A stretch of 64,000 bases of DNA from Kordiimonadaceae bacterium (GCA_024236295.1 JACKKT010000004.1:124001-188000); one strand, 5' to 3'; positions 34,175-44,195 are shown, numbered from the stretch's first letter. A program made the numbers and translations. The notes: generated by a model not told the origin, from the letters alone.

Positions 34175-37100
34175 ATGGCTAAGACCGATTTAAATAATTA
34201 TAATAAATTATTAGGGACATTTCCAACGTGGAATAAGTTAGAATTAACCTTTACAAGCCTAAAATACGTTCCTACTTATTATAGTACTAATGAAGGATTT
34301 TATTCTTTTATAGCCCAGACATTTAGTGCATCAGCTGCAGATGAGGAAGTGCATTTTAATGACATTATTGGTTCAACTGAAGAAATCGTTACATTAAGTA
34401 TTACTGAGCAGGTGCAAAATAATCCTACTGATCCTGTAGGGGATTTTACTCTTGGGCGGGCTATTCATCCTACAGTGCCCAATCGTTTAGGTGAAATTGG
34501 ATTGAAAGACCAAGGGGGTGGTGTTGACGTAATTACGGCAAATCGACAAGGTGATGTGTGGCTGTATTTACCAGGACAGTTAGCAAATTCAAATCTTAAG
34601 AAATTTACAATATTGCATGAATTCGGTCATGCATTGGGATTAAATCATTCATTTGACAATGGGCCTTTTAGTGGTGAGGTTCAAAGTCAAAAGTTAACGG
34701 TTATGTCTTATGACCCTCATCCAAAAATGGGTGGGCAGCATCCTGAATCCTGGATGCTGTATGACATAGCTGCATTGCAATATACCTATGGTTCAAATCT
34801 TTCAACAAGATCAGGTGATACAACTTACGATTTCTCTGGAAGATCAAATAAATCAAATGATCCACTTGAATCTATTTGGGATGGTGGAGGCACTGATACT
34901 ATTGATACATCAGTGGAATTTAACAACAGTTCCTCAATCATTGACCTTCGACAAGGTGAATTTAGTTCAATTGGGAAAAGGAATTCATTGGATGATCCGC
35001 TGGAAAATGTCTCAATTGCTTATGGCGCCATTATAGAGAATGCAGTAGGAGGCAGCAAAGATGATATAATAATCGGCAACGATTATTCGAATGAATTGAG
35101 AGGGGGGGGCGGGGATGATTTAATTATTGCCCAGGGAAGTCTTTATTATCCTGAAGATCCTTATCAGAGGTTTGGAGGTAAAGATGGGCAAAACGTGCAA
35201 ATCGCCAAAGGTTCCATTCAAGAAGTAAATGTCGATAAATCCCTCCAAGAAGACGTGTTTTATGGGGGTGAGGGCGACGATTATATGCTTGGCGGCGATG
35301 GTATGACTATCATGTATGGCGGCGAAGGCAATGATGTAATGATAGCAGGTGATGGTGGCAGTGTGCTTTACGGCGATGATGATAGTGAGCGTGATTTATT
35401 GATTGGCGGTAATGGGGTCGATATATTTTATTTGGGGGACGGTGATGAAGCTGATTTTGTAGGTGATGATGATTTAGTTTATATTAATGGAATATTAATT
35501 AAGGGGCATTTTCAGGGAGGAAGTGAAGAAAGCAATTATGCAGGGTTCACTATTCATGATAATAGGGCAGGTGGTTTCGATGTCGGTAGAACTGTTTACA
35601 TAACTTGGGATAACGAAAATAGTGATGTGACTCTTTATAATTTTCATACGGGAAATGGGGGCATTTCTTTTGATTATCCTGATTGGGATTTTGGGTATGA
35701 CCAACAGGATATCCACGGTTCTGCAGGGGATGATAATATAGTTGGAACTGATGGTGATGACGGAATAGCCGGAAACTTTGGTAATGATATATTAACCGGC
35801 GGTTTGGGTGATGATGGGTTAAGCGGTAATGATGGCAACGATACCCTCTATGGCGGTGATGGCGAAGACTGGCTTTACGGCGATGATGGAAATGATACCC
35901 TGTATGGCGGTAATGGGGATGATTTTATTGACGGCGGAGACGGAAATAATACCCTTTATGGTGACGATGATAGTGGTGGGGCTGATACTTTAGTCGGCGG
36001 GAGTGGTATTAATTTATTTTATGTTGGAGATAATGACGTTATCAGAGGTGTTGATAGCGATGATAGTATATATATAGACGGTGTTTTATTAAACAATTTA
36101 ACCCACGTAAGTGGCAATCATTACACGCAGGATGATATTGATGTATATGATTACCGTGCCCTTGGCGGTGGTGGTGATGGCAGTATTGAAATTCAATGGG
36201 ATAGTGTAAAGTCGGTAACGGTAGAGGGTTTCCGAAACGGTGGTGCAGGGCTGACATTAATTGGTGATGATGGTGATTTCTATGATGATCATGTTACCGG
36301 AACCGATGGCGATGATGTTATTAGCGGAAATGCGGGTAATGATACGCTTGACGGAGGTTCAGGCGATGACACATTAAATGGTGGAGATGACCGAGACTGG
36401 CTTCATGGCGATGATGGTAATGATATTCTTAATGGTGATGATGGTAATGACTATTTGTACGGTGGGTATGGAAATGACACCCTGAATGGTGGTGCTGGCA
36501 ATGACAGGTTAGAAGGGGGTGCTGATAATGATACTCTCAACGGTGGTGCGGGTAATGATAACCTATTCGGCGAGCATGGCGACGATTTGCTCATCGGAGG
36601 TGATGGGGCTGATCTGCTTGATGGCGGGATTGGCAATGATACAGCGGACTACACGGCAGAGACCTTGTCTGTAAATGTTGACCTGTCAACCGGGCAGGCT
36701 ACGGTCAATAGTGTTGTTGATACTTTGGTAGACATTGAAAATGTATCGACAGGGAGTGGTGACGACATTATCAGCGGCAATTCTGGATCAAACATTTTGA
36801 TTGGGGGCGCTGGCAATGATGACATTGATGGTGGTGCCGGAGATGACATACTGGTCGGTGGTGACGGAGATGATGACCTTGATGGTGGAGACGGTATTGA
36901 TACGGCCGATTATTCCGATAGCAGTGATAACTGGACCATTAACCTTGCTTCTGACACTGCGAATAACGGGTCCATAACGGAAGATGTTCTGAATATTGAA
37001 AATGTTTCCTCGGGAAGTGGTGATGACACTTTAACGGGTGATTCAACCGATAATATTTTGTCTGGTGGAGCCGGGAATGATACGCTAAACGGGGGTGATG

Positions 37101-40100
37101 GTAACGATCTGTTAGTTGGTGGTGATGATGCCGATGAATTAAACGGTGGTGACGGAGATGATATACTGATCGGTGGCGATGGGGATGATGATCTGGACGG
37201 GGGAGCTGGTATTGATACGGCCGAATATTCCGATAGCAGTGATAACTGGACCATTAACCTTGCTTCTGATACTGCGACTAACGGGTCCATAACGGAAGAT
37301 GTTCTGAATATCGAAAATGTTTCCTCAGGAAGTGGTGATGATACCTTAACAGGCGATGCAACAGCCAATATTCTTAGCGGTGGTGCGGGTGACGATATAA
37401 TAAATGGTGGTGATGGTGCAGATACTCTTATTGCTGGTGAAGGTTCGGATACGTTGGACGGAGGCGCAGGTGATGATACTCTGATTAGTAGCTATGACGG
37501 CGATGATATTGATGGCGGTTCAGGCGTAGATACAGTTGACTATTCCGGGTTCATAGGCGATTGGGATATTGATCTTGATGCCGGAACGGCAACGATTGGT
37601 GTTACTGTCGGGGACATTCTTAATGTGGAGAATGTGTCCGCCGGTGAAGGAAATGATACACTTACCGGAAGCTCGGCAGCGAATGTGTTAAGCGGAAATG
37701 GCGGTGATGATGTTATTGATGGTGGGTCAGGTGACGATACACTGGAAGGCGGCGCGGGTAATGACCTGTTGAAGGGTGGCGCTGGTGAAGACGACCTTGA
37801 TGGTGGTGACGGTATTGATACGGCTGATTATTCCGATAGTAATGATGCCTGGACAATTAACCTTTCTACTGATACTGCGACTGACGGTAGCGTAACTGAA
37901 GATATTCTGAATATCGAAAATATAATCGGCGGAAATGTTGCTGATGATATTACAGGTGATGCATCGGATAACATTTTATCAGGCGGAGCCGGTGATGACA
38001 CCCTTGATGGGGATGATGGCAATGACACGCTAATTGGCGGGGCAGGCGCGGATGACCTTGATGGCGGTGCCGGGAATGACCTGCTTATTGGTGGCGATGG
38101 TGCTGATACCATTGATGGTGGAAGCGGTACCGATACGATTGATTATACAGCTGAAACATCCGCAGTCACAGTTGATCTGGGAGCCGGAACAGGTACAGTT
38201 GATGCAGTTACAGACAGTATATCCAATGTGGAAAATGTGACCACCGGGAGCGGTGCTGATGATATTACAGGTAATGCGTCGGATAACATTTTATCAGGCG
38301 GAGCCGGTGATGACACCCTTGATGGGGATGATGGCAATGATACGCTTATTGGCGGGGCAGGCGCGGATGACCTTGATGGCGGTGCCGGGAATGACCTGCT
38401 TATTGGTGGCGATGGTGCAGATACCATTGATGGCGGCAGCGGTACCGATACGATTGATTATACTGTTGAGACATCCGCAGTCACAGTTGATCTGGGAGCC
38501 GGAACAGGTACAGTTGATGCAGTTACAGACAGTATATCCAATGTGGAAAATGTGACCACCGGGAGCGGCGCTGATGATATTACAGGTAATGCGTCGGATA
38601 ACATTTTATCAGGCGGAGCCGGTGATGACACCCTTGATGGCGGTGATGGCAATGATACGCTTATTGGCGGGGCAGGCGCGGATGACCTTGATGGCGGTGC
38701 CGGGAATGACCTGCTTATTGGTGGAGACGGTTTAAATACCCTTGATGGCGGAACAGGAATTGACACCGTTGATTACTCAAATAATTTAAGTGACCTGACG
38801 ATAGACTTGAGTGCCGGAACGGCCGATTCCTGGTCGATTGAAGATACAGTTGCAAACATTGAAAATATTGTGGCTGGTAGTGGCGATGATAGTATCACAG
38901 GGAATGCATCTGACAATATATTTACCGGAAATGAGGGTAATGATGTTCTTGACGGAAAAGGAGGTGATGACACCTACATTTTCAATCTTGGTGACGGCGT
39001 TGATTATATAAATGATACCGGTTCAACTTCTGACGCGGATAAAGTCGTATTCGGAAGCGGAATTGCCGTAGGGGATGTTTCGGTTACGTTTGATCCGCTT
39101 GATCCTGATTACTGGGTGATTAAAGTCGGGGAAAATGGCGACGAAATAAGAGTATTACGTTCTGGTGAAACCATTGTTGGTGGTATTGAAACTTTTGAAT
39201 TTGATGATAGCACGATTTGGACAGCTCAGGATATTGAAGACAAATATACAGCGACGCAGGCGGTTACGGCGTTCAGTGATCTTATAATAGGTACCAGCGG
39301 GGCTGATACGATAGACGGACTAGCCGGTGAAGATATTATTGAAGGACGAGAAGGTAATGATATTTTGGACGGGGGACAAAGCGCAGATACCTATATTTTT
39401 AACATAGGTGATGGCCAGGACGAAATAAATGATGATGGTGGACTTGGAACTGATCGTTTGATTATTCACGGCTATGACTCAAGTGATGTCATTGTTTCGA
39501 GAGAGGCCGATTCTGGTTTGGGAATAGACGATCTTTTAATAACATTTGTTGGAACCTCTGACGGGATAAAAGTCTTTAACACACTTAATAGTACCTATAC
39601 ATCGGAAATTGAAGAAGTGGTCCTTGATGACGATACTGTTTGGACAACGGCTGATCTTCGTGAAATTATCATTAATAACATGGAAACATCCGGTGATGAT
39701 ACAATAGAAGGTTTTGCGAAGGACGACGATATTGATGGTGGTTCAGGAAATGACACGATAAATGGTAATGCAGGTAATGATATAATCAATGGTGGAGAAG
39801 GTAATGACACCCTCGATGGGGGTGGTAATGATGACACTGTATATGGCGGTAATGGTAATGATATCCTTCGCGGTGGTGGAGGGTCGGGCAATGACTCTCT
39901 GTATGGGGGGGACGGTGATGATCTGATTTACGGCAGCAGCGGTGATGACTACCTTGATGGTGGTTCTGGCGTTGATACTTTGGATTATTCATTCACAGGA
40001 ACTGCTTTTGATTTCGATCTCGAAACCGGAACAGTTTCATATTCATCGACTTCCGAGAGTATACTGAATTTTGAGAATATAATAGCTGGATCCGGTGCCA

Positions 40101-43100
40101 ATGTTATTACTGGCAATTCAGCGGATAATATTATTGAAGGCGGAGACGGAAATGACACCATTGACGGTGCAGGTGGCTATGACATCGCGGTGTTTGATGG
40201 TGATATGTCAGAATTTACCTTCACTGCCTCGGATACTAATCCATTTACTATATCCGGACCAGACGGAACAGATACTATTTCTAATATTGAAGTATTACGT
40301 TTTGATGATCAGGATTATGTAATTGTACCGCCAAATCATTCCCCGACCGGCAGTGTAACGATCAGCGGTACGGCGGCAGAGGACGAGGTCCTGACGGCGA
40401 GCAATACCCTTGCGGACGAGGACGGTCTTGGCACGATCAGTTACCAGTGGAAACGTGACGGCTCTGCCATCAGCGGCGCAACCTCATCGACCTATACCCT
40501 TGTCCAGGCGGATGTGGGTGCAGCGATCACGGTGACAGCCAGCTACACGGACGGAGAAGGAACTGCGGAGAGTGTGACATCTTCACCGACATCGACGGTT
40601 ACGAATGTGAATGATGCGCCAACAGGTTCTGTAACGATCAGCGGTACGGCGGCAGAGGACGAGGTCCTGACGGCGAGCAATACCCTTGCGGACGAGGACG
40701 GTCTTGGCACGATCAGTTACCAGTGGAAACGTGACGGCTCTGCCATCAGCGGCGCAACCTCATCGACCTATACCCTTGTCCAGGCGGATGTGGGTGCAGC
40801 GATCACGGTGACAGCCAGCTACACGGACGGAGAAGGAACTGCGGAGAGTGTGACATCTTCACCGACATCGACGGTTACGAATGTGAATGATGCGCCAACA
40901 GGTTCTGTAACGATCAGCGGTACGGCGGCAGAGGACGAGGTCCTGACGGCGAGCAATACCCTTGCGGACGAGGACGGTCTTGGCACGATCAGTTACCAGT
41001 GGAAACGTGACGGCTCTGCCATCAGCGGCGCAACCTCATCGACCTATACCCTTGTCCAGGCGGATGTGGGTGCAGCGATCACGGTGACAGCCAGCTACAC
41101 GGACGGAGAAGGAACTGCGGAGAGTGTGACATCTTCACCGACATCGACGGTTACGAATGTGAATGATGCGCCAACAGGTTCTGTAACGATCAGCGGTACG
41201 GCGGCAGAGGACGAGGTCCTGACGGCGAGCAATACCCTTGCGGACGAGGACGGTCTTGGCACGATCAGTTACCAGTGGAAACGTGACGGCTCTGCCATCA
41301 GCGGCGCAACCTCATCGACCTATACCCTTGTCCAGGCGGATGTGGGTGCAGCGATCACGGTGACAGCCAGCTACACGGACGGAGAAGGAACTGCGGAGAG
41401 TGTGACATCTTCACCGACATCGACGGTTACGAATGTGAATGATGCGCCAACAGGTTCTGTAACGATCAGCGGTACGGCGGCAGAGGACGAGGTCCTGACG
41501 GCGAGCAATACCCTTGCGGACGAGGACGGTCTTGGCACGATCAGTTACCAGTGGAAACGTGACGGCTCTGCCATCAGCGGCGCAACCTCATCGACCTATA
41601 CCCTTGTCCAGGCGGATGTGGGTGCAGCGATCACGGTGACAGCCAGCTACACGGACGGAGAAGGAACTGCGGAGAGTGTGACATCTTCACCAACATCGGC
41701 AGTGACTGCGGCGGCTTCATTGCCAACAGTTACTATATCCGGAACAAGTTCTGGAGAGACTTTGGATGGTACTTCAGGCAATGATGTGTTTGGAGGCAGT
41801 GATGGTATCGATACTCTTAATGGCAATGATGGGGATGATATCTTCCTCTATGACAATGTTGATAATTATTTTGATAGGATTTATGGGGGCCTTGGAACAG
41901 ATACTATATTGGGTGGATCAAGTGATGATACCATAGGCCTGAGCCTCATTTCCGGTGTTGAAGCGATTAATGGTGGTGCCGGGTTTAATGTTCTGGAAAT
42001 TGGACAATATAATACAGTAGATTTGCGTGGGATTTCTATCTCCAATATTGATCAAATAATGGCCAGAAGTGGCTATGCTATCACTTTATATGGCAATGAT
42101 GATGCTAATGTGATTGGTGGTAGTAGTGATTGGGACGAGCTTCACGGTGAAGGAGGCGATGATACTTTCCTTTATAACGGATCAAATGCTGGGTATGATG
42201 ATATCTATGGGGGCTCCGGTACGGATACACTTCTGGGAGGATCCGGTAATGATACCATTGGTATCTATAGGATGTCAGGGATTGAAGTAATTGATGGTGG
42301 GGCAGGTACAAATATTATTTCAGTTGCCCAGTATGAGACTGTTGATCTTCGCGGTATCACGCTCACCAACATTGACAAAATCAAAGCCAGAAATGATCAG
42401 GATATTACAGTCTACGGCAGCTCAGCCGGAGATGTTTTTGAAGGTGACGAGGGATGGGACGAGCTTCACGGTGAAGGAGGTGATGATACTTTCCTTTATA
42501 ACGGATCGAATACTGGGTATGATGATATCTATGGGGGCTCCGGTACGGATACACTTCTGGGAGGATCCGGTAATGATACCATTGGTATCTATAGGATGTC
42601 AGGGATTGAAGTAATTGATGGTGGGGCAGGTACAAATATTATTTCAGTTGCCCAGTATGAGACTGTTGATCTTCGCGGTATCACGCTCACCAACATTGAC
42701 AAAATCAAAGCCAGAAATGATCAGGATATTGTTGTTTATGGCAGTTCTTCAGCTGATGTAATTGAGGGCGACGATGGATATGATGAACTCCACGGCGAAG
42801 GTGGTAATGATACGATCACTGGTGGATCAGGTAACGATGATATTGATGGCGGTGACGGAATTGATATAGCTGTGTTCAGTGGCAATATGTCGGCTTATAC
42901 TTTTACAGCTTCAACTTCTAGTCCATTTACAGTGTCCGGTACGGATGGTACGGATACAGTTTCCCACATAGAAACACTTCGTTTCGATGATCAGGATTAT
43001 ATTGTAAGTGCCACTCAGACACCAGTGGTGCTAGACCTTGATGGTGATGGGGTCGAACTTGTATCAAGATATGATTCAACTGTGCTGTTTGATCAGGATG

Positions 43101-43702
43101 GTGATGGTGATCTTGATAAAACAGGGTGGGTAGGAGCTGATGATGGCTTGCTTGTTCTTGATCGGAATAATGACGGTATTATAAACAATGGCTCTGAGAT
43201 ATCTTTCATGAATGATCTGGTTGGTGCGACAACGGATATGGAAGGTCTCGTTGCCTTTGATGCAAATGGTGACAATCTTTTAAATAGCTCTGATGATATG
43301 TTTAATTCTTTCCAGATTTGGCAGGATAAAAACCAGAATGGAGTGAGTGAAGAGGGTGAATTGAAAACACTTTCTGAAAGTGGCATTGTGGAAATTAGCC
43401 TTAACCTTACCTCCACCGGTGAAACTGCTCTTTCTTTGGGCGACAATGCAATTGTTAACCTTGCAACATATAGACGCGAAGATGGTTCAATCGGTGAAGT
43501 TGGTGATACTGTATTCCAGTTTAATGACTATAAAGAAGCCAATTCACCTATAATTCAGTCTGCAGATATTCTGCGCCAAGCGATTAGTTCAATGGTGCCA
43601 ATTTGTGCCGCTAATCTGGATATTAAGGAGAAGGATATTGTTGAAGCACATAAATTTATGTTAGGAACTTCAAGTTACTCAGGATTTATGAAGCATTTAT
43701 AA
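34175..43702 (+). CDS. giant secreted RTX protein with N-terminal serralysin-type metalloprotease domain
   Basis: A 3175-residue protein with no Sec signal. Residues 1-210 are an M10/serralysin-like catalytic domain: zinc motif HEFGHALGLNH (His148, Glu149, His152, His158), Met-turn VMSYD (Met177, Tyr179) and DIAALQYTYG. RTX calcium-binding nonapeptides (GGxGxDxLx) fill most of 290-2030. Residues about 2055-2510 are five 92-residue Ig-like modules identical or nearly so, encoded by a GC-richer 276-bp tandem repeat. A repeated 108-residue RTX module follows (about 2650-2850). The C-terminal domain (from VVLDLDGDGVEL at about 2948) has EF-hand-like DxDxDG loops and is typical of type I secretion substrates. 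Secretion is expected through the exporter upstream. The start has GGGGGAAA. Function as a calcium-dependent protease with adhesive stalk is inferred. Confidence 0.9.
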   Translation: MAKTDLNNYNKLLGTFPTWNKLELTFTSLKYVPTYYSTNEGFYSFIAQTFSASAADEEVHFNDIIGSTEEIVTLSITEQVQNNPTDPVGDFTLGRAIHPTVPNRLGEIGLKDQGGGVDVITANRQGDVWLYLPGQLANSNLKKFTILHEFGHALGLNHSFDNGPFSGEVQSQKLTVMSYDPHPKMGGQHPESWMLYDIAALQYTYGSNLSTRSGDTTYDFSGRSNKSNDPLESIWDGGGTDTIDTSVEFNNSSSIIDLRQGEFSSIGKRNSLDDPLENVSIAYGAIIENAVGGSKDDIIIGNDYSNELRGGGGDDLIIAQGSLYYPEDPYQRFGGKDGQNVQIAKGSIQEVNVDKSLQEDVFYGGEGDDYMLGGDGMTIMYGGEGNDVMIAGDGGSVLYGDDDSERDLLIGGNGVDIFYLGDGDEADFVGDDDLVYINGILIKGHFQGGSEESNYAGFTIHDNRAGGFDVGRTVYITWDNENSDVTLYNFHTGNGGISFDYPDWDFGYDQQDIHGSAGDDNIVGTDGDDGIAGNFGNDILTGGLGDDGLSGNDGNDTLYGGDGEDWLYGDDGNDTLYGGNGDDFIDGGDGNNTLYGDDDSGGADTLVGGSGINLFYVGDNDVIRGVDSDDSIYIDGVLLNNLTHVSGNHYTQDDIDVYDYRALGGGGDGSIEIQWDSVKSVTVEGFRNGGAGLTLIGDDGDFYDDHVTGTDGDDVISGNAGNDTLDGGSGDDTLNGGDDRDWLHGDDGNDILNGDDGNDYLYGGYGNDTLNGGAGNDRLEGGADNDTLNGGAGNDNLFGEHGDDLLIGGDGADLLDGGIGNDTADYTAETLSVNVDLSTGQATVNSVVDTLVDIENVSTGSGDDIISGNSGSNILIGGAGNDDIDGGAGDDILVGGDGDDDLDGGDGIDTADYSDSSDNWTINLASDTANNGSITEDVLNIENVSSGSGDDTLTGDSTDNILSGGAGNDTLNGGDGNDLLVGGDDADELNGGDGDDILIGGDGDDDLDGGAGIDTAEYSDSSDNWTINLASDTATNGSITEDVLNIENVSSGSGDDTLTGDATANILSGGAGDDIINGGDGADTLIAGEGSDTLDGGAGDDTLISSYDGDDIDGGSGVDTVDYSGFIGDWDIDLDAGTATIGVTVGDILNVENVSAGEGNDTLTGSSAANVLSGNGGDDVIDGGSGDDTLEGGAGNDLLKGGAGEDDLDGGDGIDTADYSDSNDAWTINLSTDTATDGSVTEDILNIENIIGGNVADDITGDASDNILSGGAGDDTLDGDDGNDTLIGGAGADDLDGGAGNDLLIGGDGADTIDGGSGTDTIDYTAETSAVTVDLGAGTGTVDAVTDSISNVENVTTGSGADDITGNASDNILSGGAGDDTLDGDDGNDTLIGGAGADDLDGGAGNDLLIGGDGADTIDGGSGTDTIDYTVETSAVTVDLGAGTGTVDAVTDSISNVENVTTGSGADDITGNASDNILSGGAGDDTLDGGDGNDTLIGGAGADDLDGGAGNDLLIGGDGLNTLDGGTGIDTVDYSNNLSDLTIDLSAGTADSWSIEDTVANIENIVAGSGDDSITGNASDNIFTGNEGNDVLDGKGGDDTYIFNLGDGVDYINDTGSTSDADKVVFGSGIAVGDVSVTFDPLDPDYWVIKVGENGDEIRVLRSGETIVGGIETFEFDDSTIWTAQDIEDKYTATQAVTAFSDLIIGTSGADTIDGLAGEDIIEGREGNDILDGGQSADTYIFNIGDGQDEINDDGGLGTDRLIIHGYDSSDVIVSREADSGLGIDDLLITFVGTSDGIKVFNTLNSTYTSEIEEVVLDDDTVWTTADLREIIINNMETSGDDTIEGFAKDDDIDGGSGNDTINGNAGNDIINGGEGNDTLDGGGNDDTVYGGNGNDILRGGGGSGNDSLYGGDGDDLIYGSSGDDYLDGGSGVDTLDYSFTGTAFDFDLETGTVSYSSTSESILNFENIIAGSGANVITGNSADNIIEGGDGNDTIDGAGGYDIAVFDGDMSEFTFTASDTNPFTISGPDGTDTISNIEVLRFDDQDYVIVPPNHSPTGSVTISGTAAEDEVLTASNTLADEDGLGTISYQWKRDGSAISGATSSTYTLVQADVGAAITVTASYTDGEGTAESVTSSPTSTVTNVNDAPTGSVTISGTAAEDEVLTASNTLADEDGLGTISYQWKRDGSAISGATSSTYTLVQADVGAAITVTASYTDGEGTAESVTSSPTSTVTNVNDAPTGSVTISGTAAEDEVLTASNTLADEDGLGTISYQWKRDGSAISGATSSTYTLVQADVGAAITVTASYTDGEGTAESVTSSPTSTVTNVNDAPTGSVTISGTAAEDEVLTASNTLADEDGLGTISYQWKRDGSAISGATSSTYTLVQADVGAAITVTASYTDGEGTAESVTSSPTSTVTNVNDAPTGSVTISGTAAEDEVLTASNTLADEDGLGTISYQWKRDGSAISGATSSTYTLVQADVGAAITVTASYTDGEGTAESVTSSPTSAVTAAASLPTVTISGTSSGETLDGTSGNDVFGGSDGIDTLNGNDGDDIFLYDNVDNYFDRIYGGLGTDTILGGSSDDTIGLSLISGVEAINGGAGFNVLEIGQYNTVDLRGISISNIDQIMARSGYAITLYGNDDANVIGGSSDWDELHGEGGDDTFLYNGSNAGYDDIYGGSGTDTLLGGSGNDTIGIYRMSGIEVIDGGAGTNIISVAQYETVDLRGITLTNIDKIKARNDQDITVYGSSAGDVFEGDEGWDELHGEGGDDTFLYNGSNTGYDDIYGGSGTDTLLGGSGNDTIGIYRMSGIEVIDGGAGTNIISVAQYETVDLRGITLTNIDKIKARNDQDIVVYGSSSADVIEGDDGYDELHGEGGNDTITGGSGNDDIDGGDGIDIAVFSGNMSAYTFTASTSSPFTVSGTDGTDTVSHIETLRFDDQDYIVSATQTPVVLDLDGDGVELVSRYDSTVLFDQDGDGDLDKTGWVGADDGLLVLDRNNDGIINNGSEISFMNDLVGATTDMEGLVAFDANGDNLLNSSDDMFNSFQIWQDKNQNGVSEEGELKTLSESGIVEISLNLTSTGETALSLGDNAIVNLATYRREDGSIGEVGDTVFQFNDYKEANSPIIQSADILRQAISSMVPICAANLDIKEKDIVEAHKFMLGTSSYSGFMKHL
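36893..37380 (+). repeat. first pair of 315-bp internal repeats in the RTX gene (partial)
   Basis: A block beginning GGTATTGATACGG at 36893 recurs at 37208, exactly 315 bases later, with high but not complete identity (GATAACTGGACCATTAACC in both). It encodes 105-residue RTX modules. Confidence 0.75.
37946..38720 (+). repeat. 315-bp tandem repeats, two and a half near-identical units
   Basis: GATATTACAGGTAATGCGTC-type units start at 37946, 38261 and 38576 (period 315 bases, 105 residues). Units two and three differ by only a few bases; unit one is slightly older; the third unit diverges near 38720. They encode RTX blocks separated by a beta-strand linker (DYTAETSAVTVDLGAGTGT). Confidence 0.85.
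40354..41691 (+). repeat. 276-bp tandem array, 4.85 units, essentially perfect
   Basis: Units start at 40354, 40630, 40906, 41182 and 41458, each beginning TGTAACGATCAGCGG, with period 276 bases (92 residues). I see no internal difference between units; the last diverges at 41692. It is visibly GC-richer than the flanking RTX sequence. It encodes Ig-like modules (TISGTAAEDEVLTASNTL, ISYQWKRDGSAISG). Perfect DNA identity implies recent expansion or ongoing homogenisation, and copy number may vary between strains. Confidence 0.92.
42132..42731 (+). repeat. 324-bp repeat, two near-identical units
   Basis: A block starting GGGACGAGCTTCACGG at 42132 recurs at 42456 (period 324 bases, 108 residues) with few differences up to about 42731. 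A third, older copy begins near 42784 (GATGAACTCCACGGCGAAGG). The units encode RTX motifs plus a GAGTNIISVAQYETVDLRGI strand pattern. Confidence 0.82.
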
Positions 43703-43722
43703 GAGCACTTATACCAAAGACA

Positions 43723-43757
43723 ACCGAAGTGGAGGGTATTTTATTCGACACTTCGGT
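43723..43757 (+). terminator. hairpin downstream of the giant RTX gene, possible terminator
   Basis: ACCGAAGTG (43723-43731) pairs with CACTTCGGT (43749-43757) over a 17-base loop, 20 bases after the stop codon. The following TCTGTTAG is only weakly T-rich, so efficiency is doubtful, but it is the only stem in this gap. Confidence 0.4.
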
Positions 43758-43924
43758 CTGTTAGCCTGAGAGTTTATTAAAAGTAGAAAGTACCGAAACA
43801 AGCACCGAAATTTGCCAGTCCTTGATATACATAGATAAGAACAGTTAAAATAATTATATAATGAATTCAATAAGATATTAATCAATACTGGTGTCAATTA
43901 ATCATACTAAAACGATTAAAATCC

Positions 43925-43965
43925 GATTAGGAATCTTGCGCTCTATCCACCTGAGCTACGGGACC
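43925..43965 (-). pseudogene. tRNA-Arg 5' half remnant
   Basis: The acceptor 5' strand, D-arm and anticodon (CCT) of tRNA-Arg are repeated here, but the variable region, T-arm and acceptor 3' strand are absent; the sequence after the anticodon stem is unrelated. It cannot fold as a tRNA. It retains the original promoter side of the gene. Confidence 0.9.
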
Positions 43966-44195
43966 ACGCAGGGCACTAAGTAGCACAGGGGATATTTGAC
44001 TGCAATAGCCTTAAAGCTCGTTGTCATAAAGAATGCCGACGGTGCCTTCGCGCCTTGGATCAGCACCCCCCTGAAGGGTACCATCCTTCAGTTTCAGTAC
44101 GGCACTCAGGCCTGATATTTCCCCTTCGGATTCGAACACATCCAGACCGTAATCGCGAAGAGCCTGAATAATTTCGGGCTTGGCGCGGTTTTTCT
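43925..44195. repeat. right copy of the 271-bp direct repeat bounding the island
   Basis: Same 271 bases as 27999-28269 with two visible substitutions. Here it continues into the intact ggt gene on the right, while on the left it stops abruptly in the tRNA anticodon loop and is joined to AT-rich island DNA. This identifies the right copy as the chromosomal one, with the tRNA 3' half displaced to the other end of the island. Confidence 0.92.

Larger units (their letters stand above)
27999..43924. mobile_element. apparent 15.9-kb genomic island at tRNA-Arg carrying a type I secretion locus
   Basis: The segment lies between two 271-bp direct repeats that start in the tRNA-Arg anticodon loop, a common crossover site for tyrosine integrases, and contains an integrase remnant next to the left repeat. 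The cargo is a type I secretion ATPase and adaptor and a giant RTX metalloprotease. Unusually, the duplicated half of the tRNA is the 5' half with its promoter and the tail of ggt, instead of the 3' half. The integrase is truncated, so the element is probably immobile. A chromosomal duplication plus insertion is the competing explanation. Confidence 0.65.

Noticed and set aside
36451..38973. Several Pro/Ser-rich minus-strand open frames opposite the RTX gene (up to about 150 residues)
   Set aside because: They are antisense shadows of the GGxGxD repeats, lack ribosome sites and repeat with the same period as the sense gene.
40354..41691. Regular repeats that might suggest a CRISPR array
   Set aside because: The 276-bp units have no spacers, are in one open frame and encode protein modules.
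43925..43965. Second tRNA-Arg gene
   Set aside because: Only the 5' half to the anticodon stem is present; T-arm and 3' acceptor strand are missing.
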